Of a stretch of 64,000 nucleotides of DNA, positions 48,401 to 60,400 are shown piece after piece. Position 1 is the first letter of the stretch; each line of letters starts with the position of its first letter. This stretch comes from Euleptes europaea (lineage: Eukaryota > Chordata > Lepidosauria > Squamata > Sphaerodactylidae). The notes below the pieces were generated by a model. The model did no database searches. It had not been told where the DNA came from and was given only the letters and a program-made list of their open reading frames with translations. The translations under genes were made by a program, and so were the position numbers. The stretch is taken from NCBI RefSeq assembly GCF_029931775.1, contig NC_079322.1, forward strand, positions 23,510,542-23,574,541, written 5' to 3'.

Positions 48401-51400
48401 CCTTTAGCACAGATGGCTTTAAAAAGAATGACAGAAATCCATGAACAGTCCCCCAAAGGGTGGTTTTTTTTAGCCACAATGATTAAAGGGGGAGGGGGGC
48501 GGAAATCTTCCATGTTCAGAGGCTTCTGCATCCTTTCTGAGCAATAGTTTGTGGCCCTTTCATGAACACATGAAGCTGCCTTATACCGAATCAGACCCTT
48601 GGTCCATCCAATTCAGTATTGTCTACTCAGACCAGCAGCGGCTCTGCAGGGTCTCAGGTAGGGGGTCTATTCACATCACCTACTTGCCTAGTCCCTTTAA
48701 CTGGAGATGCCGGGGATTGAACCTGGGATCCTTCTGCATGCCAAGCAGAGGCTCTACCACTGAGCCATGGCCCCTCCCATCTCATCTCACGGATTTGTGT
48801 GTTGACATTGTAACACCTGAGCCATGAGACTTTTAAGGACATCGTGTGTGGCCGGCACCAGAAACCGATGAAGCTAGGAAAGTGCTGTGCTGGGCCTAGG
48901 GTTGCCAACCTCCAGGTGGTGGTTGGAGATCTCCCGCTATTACAACTGATCTCCAGGCAATAGACATCAGTTTCCCTGGAGAAAATGGCTGCTTTGGCAA
49001 TTGGACTCTACAGCACTGAAGTCCCTCCCCAAATCCCGCCCTCCTCAGACACCACCCTCAAAATCTCCAGGTATTTCCCAATCATAGCTGGGCCCAATGT
49101 CCACTAAAGGGTCACTGATCAAAAATGAACATTGCTTCTTTGACTGGTGTGAGATCCGCCTGGGCCTTGAACTGTATGGGCATGTCCAAGTGTTCCCACT
49201 GATGGAGCAGGGACTCTGGGGGCAGTCTCTCTGCTCACTTGCCTCATTCCCGTTTGTTTTCATTGACAGTCTTCCTTGGACAGGTTGCCCAAAGGATCCC
49301 CAAGAGCTGGACATTCCCCGCCTTCACATCCCAGCTGCTCAGCTTATGCACCAAAACTCAAAGTGATGGCTGTGAACAATCACCGTGTAGTGAAGCGTAT
49401 GGACTAACTGGCCTTACAAATTAAACAAGCTTATTGCTATGAGTGTATCATGCATAATCAAATTTATACCAAGTTTCCAAATAACAATAGCGTTTTGATC
49501 AAATTTCAAAATAACTATAGCAAAGTGCCATAATAATAATAATAATAAATAAATTAATAATAATAACAGTCTTTAGTCCAAACATAAAATATTTACAGGT
49601 ACATTGCCCAACCCAAAAAAGGCAGTATAAAACCATGCATTTTGATTAAAACACTATACAAAGTGTTGCTCTCATTAAAATAGCTGGTCAGCAATATAAA
49701 TGAAATTAAACAATCAATCCACTTTACAACTTTTCAATACTGCTATGCCCTCCGCAGTATTAGAAGGAAAATTTAAAAAAAACCTTCTCGCAATGGCTCT
49801 GTCCCTGCAACAGTGGGGAACCAGAAACTTTGGAACACGTCCTCCTTAGGTGTAACTACTATAAGGAGGACAGGGAGAAGATTCTTGGCCCTCTTTTAAG
49901 AAAGAGCACTGGTTATCCTGAATCTGTTAGAGATAACATTCTTCCTAAGCATGAATTTTCTCAGGTAACAAAGTTAGTGGCCAAGTTTTGTAAAATAGTA
50001 GTCAATCATAGAAAATTTAAATATAAACAGCAAAGTGCTGTATGAAGCTTAACAAAAAAAATGACTTAATACATGTTGTAAATAAACAGTCTTGGTATAA
50101 ATCTGATTATGCATGATACACTCATAGCAATAAGCTTGTTTAATTGGAAGGCCAACTGGCCCATGAGCTTCACTACATGGTGATTGTTCACAGTCATTAC
50201 TTTTGGTTTTTGCTTACCATGTACTCCCTTTCCTTGTTTTAAAACAGCTTATACACCAGACAGTTTCAAAGACAGCCCACGCACTTACCTTCATTTCTCC
50301 CCCTGGCAAGCTGGCAACACGACTGTTTCCCCAAAGTGTGTGTGGTGCTTTGAGTGAACCCCTCATCTGTCCTGCTACAACTGTGTCAGATGCACCTTTG
50401 CCCTCGAAGTCTATTAAGACCTAGATCTGTAGCATTTGTTGGCCTAAACCAAGACCTTTTAAACCAGCATCGCACAGGAGACTGCGCTTCACCTTCTGAA
50501 GAAAGGCCGTAAAATGTTGGTAACTCTCTTACCTTGGTGAAGATAGCTAAAGGCATGCCATACTGGTCCTCTTCTAAACCAGATATAAGTCCAGGAACGA
50601 ACACTGTGTGCCCAGTCTTAGCTTGCGGCTGCATGGTAATCGGAATGCTTTCAGAGACCACCAACTCCTTGGGAAGGGTTTCAGGCTCCCCTGCTGTCAC
50701 AGAAGGTTCGTGTTCTCCTTTCGAATTGGGGTCCTCCAGGACGTTTGGATCTAAGGTTTCCCAGTCGCTCTCAGAGGACTCTGGAGAAGCATGGGAAGGA
50801 GGTTTCAAATGCTGCCCTGTGCCGTTGGAAGGTTGTGTTTTATTGGCGTTATCCTCAGTCTCGAATACAGGCCCGTCCACCTTCTCAGTGGCTGGTTCTT
50901 GGTTTTCCAACAAAGTCTGGCTTTCCTCTGCCCTCCCCAGGTTTGTACTGGAGAGCTCCGCAGCAGAGAGTGAAATGTCATCCTCTAAAGGGAGAGCAAT
51001 TCCCTGGTGGACACCATCATCAGAAACGCTCTTTCTGGGCCGGTACTGTGAACAGTCAGTTAGGCCGTGGTCTATCATCCCTGGAAACAAAGGTACACAA
51101 ATCAAACTCAATGACAGTGTCATGGAAGGTGAATTTAAACATAGTAACACAACATTTTGGATAAAGTCCAGGATAGTAACACAACATTTGGATAGCAACA
51201 TATCTAGGAGAGCCAGTGTGGTGTAGTAGTTAAGAGTGGTGGTTTGGAGTGGTGGACTCTGATCTGGAGAACTGGGTTTGATTCCCCACTCCTTCACATC
51301 AGCGGCGGAGGCTAATCTGGTTAACCGGGTTGGCTTCCCCACTCCTATACATGAAGCCAGCTGGGTGACCTTGTGCTAGTCACAGCTCTCTCAGCCTCAC

Positions 51401-54400
51401 CTACCTCACAGGGTGTCTCTTGTGGGGAGGAGAAGGGAAGGTGATTGGTTCTTCCTTAAGTGGTAAAGGAAGTCGGCATATAAAAACCAACTCTTCTTCT
51501 TCCAATATATCCTGATTTGGAATGTGGAGGTAATGGGAAAAGGGGGCGCAATCCCCCCAATGCTATTCATTAAAAATCTGTATGCAAGTGGCTATCAGTT
51601 GGGGGGAAACATTATATTTTCATACCCCATTCTTTTCATACTCAAAGCGGCTCACATTATTCTCCTGTCCTCCATTTTATCCTTGCAACAACTTGGTGAG
51701 GTAGGGTAGGCCAAGAGGATGCGACTGGCCCAGGGTCACCCAGCAAGCTTCCATAGCAGAGTGGGGATTCGAACCTTGGTCTCCCAGATCCTAGTCCAAA
51801 ACGCTACCCACAATACCACACTTGTTCGCTAACAAAGAGAGGGCATCTGTCTCTTTACAGCGAGGAATAACAACAACCTGGGAAATGGTTTCGGCTGAGG
51901 GGGAATGGTTCAGTGCAGTTTCCCCTCTTCCCTGGTGCCACGGCCCCAGCCTCGTCCACAGCTGTTGCTTAAATCATTTTGGGAATCCTTTCCTTCAAAG
52001 ATTCTCAGTCGAATAAGTACTTTAACCCTCAGTCTTCTGCTCGTGTGTAATATCTGCAAGCACTGACACAGTTTCTAAGTCCCTGATCCCCAGCAGTGGC
52101 AGCATATCACTAAAGTAGCTGAGAAAGTTAATCCATCAACAGCAGCAGCAAGGATAGCTCTGCTCCTTCCATTACACTGGGTGGGAGGGAGGAGGAAACA
52201 TTTATCTCCATCTGCACTGCTAGCACAGGAAGTCATTCCTCATACAGCAGCACATGCCACCAATGAGTGAGCCACAGAACTGCAGCTGGTGGGCAGGTAT
52301 TTTAGGAGGTTTCTGATGCAGCAACAGCTACATTACCTGCATCAAACACCGAAGCTGTTGTCTCTAACCCTCCATTCTGTTCAAGCATAACTTCCTTCTA
52401 TCAGCCAGCCAACAGGCCCTAAAAGGAGGGCATCAGCCAATCACAAACATATAAGCTACGGGTTAGATCCAACCAGCTTTTCACTCAGCTCCCCTCTATG
52501 CTGCAACCCCCACTGCACAGGTCCTATGACTCTCAGCATAGCCATTTTGGGTGGTCAAAAGACAACGCCTCTTCCCTTTTTTTGCAAGCAGAAAACCTGG
52601 TTGTATCCAACCCTATATCTTAGCACCACAGAGAAAAGTGTCCCAAGTATTATGCATGGTTGTATGCCTCATAATTTACAACCTGAACTGCAGCCATTGG
52701 CTTGGTTCAGACATGTGAAACCATAGGTTTAGTTGAACTAACTACAGTTACTGTGATTGTCTGAATGAAGGCCAAACTACTAACTATGATTAATTACAAT
52801 ATCAAACTGGGCTGTGAAGTCAGGATCTGAAGCTGGTTTATTAATGATAGTTTCACATGCAAATATTCTGACTTGTTCCCTCGCGACACCCTCCTGGGCT
52901 AGAGAGAAAGTAGCGACAAGGCAAAACCAGGATTTGTGCAAATCACAATCTGAATCCTAGTTTCACAAGCTACCCATAGTTAAAATAATCCACGGTTTTG
53001 TGAGGTGTCTGAACTGAGCCATTTTGTATTGCTGCTACTGCTGGGGTGGTGTGTGTGTTTCCTAAAGGAAGCAGCCCTTAGACACAGCCCCATATGCTAC
53101 TGAACCAAATAAATGGGATTAGAGTGAAAGAGAGAATAGCAGTGGGGGAAAATATTCTCACCAGGAAAAAGTGATAACACAGTCAGTAGTGCTCCCACCA
53201 ACCTATTCACCGGCGAGATATAAAACAAAACCTGAAAGGGAAAAAAAAATGACAGCATTAACTTTGAGATGAGACGAAACAAGAACAAAAACCACTATTG
53301 CCAATTCACAATGTCTTAAATCGACAGCAATGAATGGGAAATGCCCCTTTGACATGAGTCCTAGGGCCTTTCATTCAAATAGATGTTGAAAGACCACAAC
53401 ACACAACCCATACAGAGAACATTCGAGCACTGAAGTTGTAGTTAAAAATTTTTTTGTTCATCCTAACACTAGATAAACCGGTGTTGATGAGAAAACTGGC
53501 AGAGGTGAAGAAGAATGCCAGCTATATCCATAACCTGTAAGTAAATGGCCAATTTCATTATTTGTAGCCTGGGCTGCTGGTACTTCCTGAAACATCTGGA
53601 CCATGTAGATGTCCCAAGAGAGACAAGGCAACAGTAAAGAGAAAGGCTGACCCCTTGTTGATCGCACCCACTGTACTGGCAGGCAGATACAGCAGGGCTG
53701 AGGACAGCTAGCATTCTCAGATTACTGTTACTGTCACTGTCTTGTCAGAGTATTGTTTAGTGAAGGCCTAATTATACGTTACAAAGTCCACCGGAAAAAG
53801 CGATCAGATTTTGACCACGCACAAATTCCAGAAATTGTTCATAATTGGAGCATAATTGCAAACAGGTAAAGTTCAGGTCAGATTTTTATTAGTAACTTTC
53901 CGACTTCCTAATCCTCTCTATATATTACATTACATCCTGTAGTTCAGCAAGCCCATTTCAATTATTTCTACCATCTTAAGGAATGAAAGGATCTTACCTT
54001 TTTCTCCAGAAGAATCAACTTAAAAAGAATTAAGACCTTGAAAATTAAAAAACACAGGTCTTTCAGTGAACACCAGGAATTGGTACATACATTACTATTC
54101 CACTATAATATTTGTTAGTTCACAGTGGGCTAAGGTACATTGAAGGTCTGAGCAATTACGTACATGATGCTTATGTACTTCAAGGGTTGGCATATACATG
54201 GATTAAAACTGATCATCAATTTATATGCATATGAATTGTTTCACTCACTGGTTAGAACCAATGCTTCCTCTTAAGAGAGCAATCTTCCATAGGAGAAAAG
54301 ATTCCCTCCTTCAGTGTAAGATTCCTCCCTTAGCAACAGGGAACCATGGGTCCAACTCAACAGTGGTGTCGAAATTGCCCTTTTAACTACCACATGTATA

Positions 54401-57400
54401 GCAGCTCTTTCAAATGGGTCATTAACATTAACTAGACATCAATGGTGCACATTTAAGTCAAGGTCAATTTCTCACTCAGTTCTTTTGCACCATTTATGCA
54501 ATAGCACATTATCGTCTTTTGTACCAGAAACAGCAAAATCTAAGAGTCATAAGCAAGCAGGAATGAAAACTACCTTCTATTCCTCCCCCCATCACCGTAC
54601 AGAGAATGTGAAGAGATGCTTAGGTCAGGAGAAAGATGACAGTCAAGAAGCAAAGACAATATTGACATCCAAACTATCTTTTGTGTCAAGAGGATAATCA
54701 GTAAGTCAAATCTCCCTGCCTAAAGAGCAGCATTCGTCTTGGCACACAGCCTATGAACACTATAAAAACGGGCAGCAGCTCATAGGTTGAAAATCTTTGA
54801 CCCATAATAAAAATATGTGGTACATGAGCTGCATGTGCTAAAAATTTAGATCAAGAAGAATATATACCTTGTGTCTAAACTGAAGAACAAGATCTCGGGG
54901 AGATAAACCTAAAAAAAAAAACCAAGGCAAACAAAACAATTAGTGCATTTTTCCTGTGTGTAGAACTTCCAAATATAAATAGTTAAACATGTCTCACTAC
55001 ACATATGGAGAAGCCTGCCAGCAACATGACTGCAGGATTTCACAGTATTTTTGTTATATTCAGCACAGGAAAACAGCCACTGCATGGCTCACTGACCAGG
55101 AGCATGAACTGGATTTTTAAAAGGTAAAGGTACTCTCCTGTGCAAGCACCGGGTCATTACTGACCCATGGGGTGATGTCACATTCTGACGTTTACTAGGC
55201 AGACTATGTTTTACAGTTTGCCATTGGCTTCCCCAGTCATTTACACTTTATCCCCAGCAAGCTGGGCACTCATTTTACCGACCTCGGAAGAATGGAAGGC
55301 TGAGTCAACCTTGAGCCAGCTACCTGAAACCGACTTCCGTTGGGATCAAACTCAGGTTGTGAGCAGAGCTTTTCACTGCAGTACTGCAGCTTACCACTCT
55401 GCGCCACAGGGTATTTTAACTACCCAACTGCATTTTAACCACCCAAAATTGTTGCCTTTCCCCCATCAAATTCACCAGAGGGGAAAAAACTAAAGAGGGT
55501 GAAGGCAAGTTATATACAACCTATTAATATATCTTTAACACTCTAGCTGCTGTTTTATGAATAAACATAGTTTTAAGGGAACTGGCTGAGCAGCTCACTT
55601 GACTGAGTAAATGGAATGCCAGGAATTCCACACAGACGGAGAAAACTGAAAAGGGGGTGGGGGGTGGATGGCCAGATAATTACTTAGTCCCATGACTGAA
55701 GGGAAAAGTAATCATAATAATTAGTAAATTATTCAGGCAAACAGACTTGGAAGTAGGCTTTAGTCATACACCAATAACAAAGGGAAACGTAACCCTAAAA
55801 ACAAAATTAAGTACAGAAAGTTCAAAAAAATACTTTATAGCTGCTCCAGACTCTGTGACATCTTTATGACTAAGATATGGTTGAATAATAACATCTCCTT
55901 ATTAAGAGGGAAACACATACAGGGATTAGTTGCCCATTTGTATGGACGCCTAAAACAGATGAGGAAGTCTTGCAGAACACAACGTACCTACAGTCATAAA
56001 GATTTTTAGAAGAAGAAGAGTTGGTTTTTATATGCCGACTTTCTCTACCACTTAAGGGAGACTCAAACAGGCTTACAATCACCTTCCCTTCCCCTCCCAG
56101 AAACAGGCACCCTGTGAGGTAGGTGGGGCTGAGAGAGCTCTAACAGAGGTGTAACTTGCCCAAGGTCACCCAGCTGGCTTCGTGTGTAGGAGTGTGGAAA
56201 CAAGCCCAGTTCACCAGATTAGCTTCTACCGCTCACGTGGAGGAGTGGGGAATCAAACCCGGTTCTCCAGATCAGAGTCCAGCGCCCCAAACCACCACTG
56301 TTAACCACTACACCACGCTGGCTCTCTTTTAGAAAATCGTGTACATTTTAAATCTGGAACTGCGATTGTTTTGACCACTGAAGAAGGCCATTTGGCCGAA
56401 ACACAGTCGGTCAAAGTCTAATTCTGTGATTTTATTTCTATTTGTGTTGTATTTACATGAACATGTTGGCTTGGTAGGCTATTGCAGGGCCTTATATGTG
56501 TTATTGATTTTAGCCTGTAATAAATATATTCATATTTTGTATTGCTATAACCTTTACATTGTATAACCTTTGGCCTTGGGTGTTGTTGTTTTTTCTTGAC
56601 CTTTGGGTACTTAATTCGGTTTTATGCATTCTCCAGGAAACCAAACATTCAACAGCCTGATCTTCTTTAGTAAGAGCAGCTTACCAAGGTAAACTTGAGA
56701 ACCTTCCAGCGGGCCTCCTCCCAATGAGCTGTTCATATGCTCATAAAGCTCCTGTGAAAATCATGGGTTCAGAAAGCGTTAACATTTCATATAGGCAGCT
56801 CCCGTAAGAACCAGAAAATAAATGAAAAAGCCTATCCTACTTCAAAACAACAAGGATTGGGCAAAATATTAAGAGCTTTGAAACTATTTTAAAGGAATTC
56901 CAAAAGACATGGCATTAATCCAACAAACTCCTGCAGACATGGGTCATGATCCAAAGAGTTAATGGGCATGCCCCAAGTCTTCCACATGCCCCGTGGGATT
57001 TTTTATTTCTGGCCCATCGTGGCTCCAGGGTAGGGTTGCCAATGGCCAGGTAGTGGCAGGAGATCTCCTGCTAATTCAACTGATCTCCGGCCGATAGAGA
57101 TCAGTTCACTTGGAGAAAAATGGCCGCTTTGGCAATTGAACTCTATGGCATTGAAGTCCCTCCCCAAATCCCGCCCTCCTCAGGCTCCGCCCCCAAAATC
57201 TCCCACCAGTGGCGAAGAGGGACCTGGCAACCCTACTCCAGGGCCCCCCACCTACCTTAAGCCCACTGCCGCAGAAGGTGAGCCTGGAGCCTCCCCTGGC
57301 ATCCACCGTGGTGGAGGCTGGGCCCGGAGCCGCTCCAGGCATCCACCACAGCGGCGGCCGGGCCTGGAGTAGATCTGGGCAGCAGCAGCTGCTGCCGTTT

Positions 57401-60400
57401 CTAGAGGTATGAGCGTTCTCTGTGCACTTTTTAATTGGGGAGGGATTCAACCCCCCTCCAATATATTTTTTTAAATGTCAGATTTTAATATAGACCTAGG
57501 GGGTGCCCCAAGTCTGCACAAACATTTGCTACGAATAAATGTGGTCCCGATCAGCAGATTTAGGTATCCGCAGACTTGGGAATTAGATATATAAGTTCTT
57601 ATAGCCACAAGTCCTTATGCACTTTTTATTTTACAAAGTCCTGGGTATTTGTATATTGAAAACCTACCTTAAGAATTGAAATTTGCGAGAAGTCTTTTTC
57701 TTCAAAATAGGCATGCGTAATTAGCTGCAGCTTCGCCTGGAGTAGTCCATACAGAGGCTTGCAAGAAAAACACATCATGTTACATGCAGAAAGAAAAGGA
57801 TCATCCAGGATATGATAGCTCTCCACCTATTGATCTGGTTGTAATACCCAATTGCTCTGCACATTCTATGCACTCACTCTAACATACATGAAGCTGAAGT
57901 GTTACACATTTATATATCACTTTCCCACCCAATGGGTACCCAAAGCAGCTTAAAATGTTCTCCTTTCCTTTTATCCTCACAACAGCAACAACCCTTTGGA
58001 AATGGGTTAGGCTGAGGAAGAGTGACTGGCCCACGTTCACCCAGCTTCCACAGCAGAAGGGATTTGAACCTGGGTCTCCCAGATTCTAGTCTGACATTCT
58101 AACCAGTATGCTATGGGACGCTATCCCATCCTAGGATGTACCAATTAGAACTGTTCTCATTTTAAGAGCATGCTACCATTTCTTTGTTTACCACGTACTT
58201 TTGCCGAAGATTTCAACACCCATGATACTTTTCAAGAACGGGGAGTCTAGCATAAAAGAAACATCTAAAACCAAGCTGTTTTCTAGCCATCTCTCTCTCT
58301 CTTACCAGCTGACTTAAAACACAGACACTTTTCTGTACAGTTTCTCGGGTAATATCTGCCTGCCGTACTTTCAATGCCTAAAAAGAAGAAGAAGAGAGAA
58401 TGTTTTATTACTGTACTTTTACTCCTGCACAATTTAAAAAACACATTCATCTAGAGATTATTTTTTTTGCCACTACAAGGCCACTTATGATTTATTATTA
58501 TTGAATCACCTAAGAGAATTAGACATTGTACACAAATTAAAAGTACAAAGATGGATGGATACCTTCTGCAAGTATTTACCCTGATCAAGGACAAGAAACA
58601 TCAGGGGAGAAAAGGAACAGGGAGAAGTTAGGAAAAAGGCACATTTGAAGAAAGTGCTGCATCTTTTCTTGATTCATTTTTGTTTTTCTGTCCCTTTTTA
58701 CAGCCAACATTATTTATTTGTTTTGCAATGGCTAACATTCTCAATCATTTATTGTAAGGCAAGTATTTGTGTCACCCTGCAGAAGGAGACAATTTTCCTA
58801 ACTTGATTTTCCTAACCTAAGCAGGGTCGGCCTTGGTTAGTATTTGGATGGGAGACCACCAAGGAAATCCAGGTAGGCAATGGAAAACCACCTCTGAGCT
58901 TCTCTTGCCTTAAAGACCCCAGAGGGGTTTCCATAACTCAGCTGTGACTTGATGGGGAAAAAAGAAGCCAATTAAAGCTCTAATTTCTATACATTTGTCT
59001 GTGCTTTGACAATCCAGGTAACCATACAAATTTTAATGGTTTAATTCATTAATGGTGCGCAAGGGCCGTGGCTCAGTGGTAGAGCATCTGCTTGGCATGC
59101 AGTAGGTCCCAGGTTCAATCCCCGGCATCTCCAGTTAAAGCGACTAGGCGAGTAGGTGATGTGGAAGACCTCTGCCTGAGACCCTGGAGAGCCACTGCCT
59201 GTCTGACAAGACAATACTGACTTTGATGGACCAAGGGCCTGATTCAGTAGAAGGCAGCTTCATGTGTTCATGTGAATAAAAAAAATTCATTCTGCAAGGT
59301 GGGGGAGGAGCTGACTGTCTTTGTTTTGTTTTCTGATGACATCATAAAAGAAATATTTACTTCCGCATGAGATGGATGTGGGGAACTGATGGTGACTTGC
59401 ATTTTTTTTAAAAAAAGACTTTTAAAAACAATATGCTTCTCAGGTAAATGGAGGCATTTTTAAAACTGAGCCAAAAGACCAATTAACTGAACTTTCTGCC
59501 TGAAGAAAGGTCGGTTTTTCTTTTTGTTCCCAGCCCTTTTTTCCAGATGCAGTGATGCCGACACCAGATTGTCAGCAGCTTTCTCAGCCAGAACAAGCAG
59601 TTCTCCCCGTTGGGAGCGACAGCAGCAAGAGCTATGCCAGATGATGTGCTGCCATACAATTCACCCATGCTCCAGAAAACAGGATGGAAACTGCACCCGG
59701 CATCAATATTTAGGTCCCAGATCGGCAGGGCATATTGAAAACATTTACCTAGTGTTTTATTGCCTTGTACGTAACACAAATCAACAGATACGGTAATCAG
59801 TAAACATAATCAGTAAAAATAATCAATCTTTACTGATAAGTAAGCAGTAGGTAAGGGACATCAAGACCGTAAGACTTAACTTCGAACAGGCACAGTTAAT
59901 AATGAGGCAATAACTACAGAGTATACTACATTAAAACAATTATTGAAGTACAATTAGGGCACAGGTGACAACAACAAACACAATTTGTTGTTATTAAGTC
60001 ATCGCACAGTAAGACACTGCTGCCAATGAAATATGCTGGGACAATGAGGTTAGCATATAAAATATATAAACAGAAGGTGGTAGGCAGGCATTATTTTCAA
60101 GTGAACAGGTGCTTCCAGTTGGGGGTTTTAAAAAGTAAAATTGAAAAGATTATATATTTCCCCCCCAAAATATGTTTTTAGTTTTAGTTTAGCAACTCTA
60201 TTGCAAAAACACAAAGGTTTAAATCTTAACCACCTTTTCTGTTTACAGAAGGTATTTCTGCCCATATAAAGTGGGGAGCAATATTCATTGATTTCTCCCT
60301 GTGACTGTAGATGCCATCTACCAGCCAAGCAGGTTCCTGGTGGGCGGGGTGGCAGGCTGCAGTAAAAGGGTGCAAGAAAGACAGGTGGCACATACTCTAA

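Noticed and set aside
50534-51226. 230-codon plus-strand frame under AVL9 exon 10
   Set aside because: Antisense shadow of the AVL9 linker exon. The minus-strand reading has family matches and splice sites.
58803-58870. 5S rRNA gene
   Set aside because: Only the second half of 5S is present and it runs into a SINE body.
59057-59130. Apparent tRNA-Ala gene
   Set aside because: It is the head of a D-family SINE, with the family body directly attached and three sister copies in the window.
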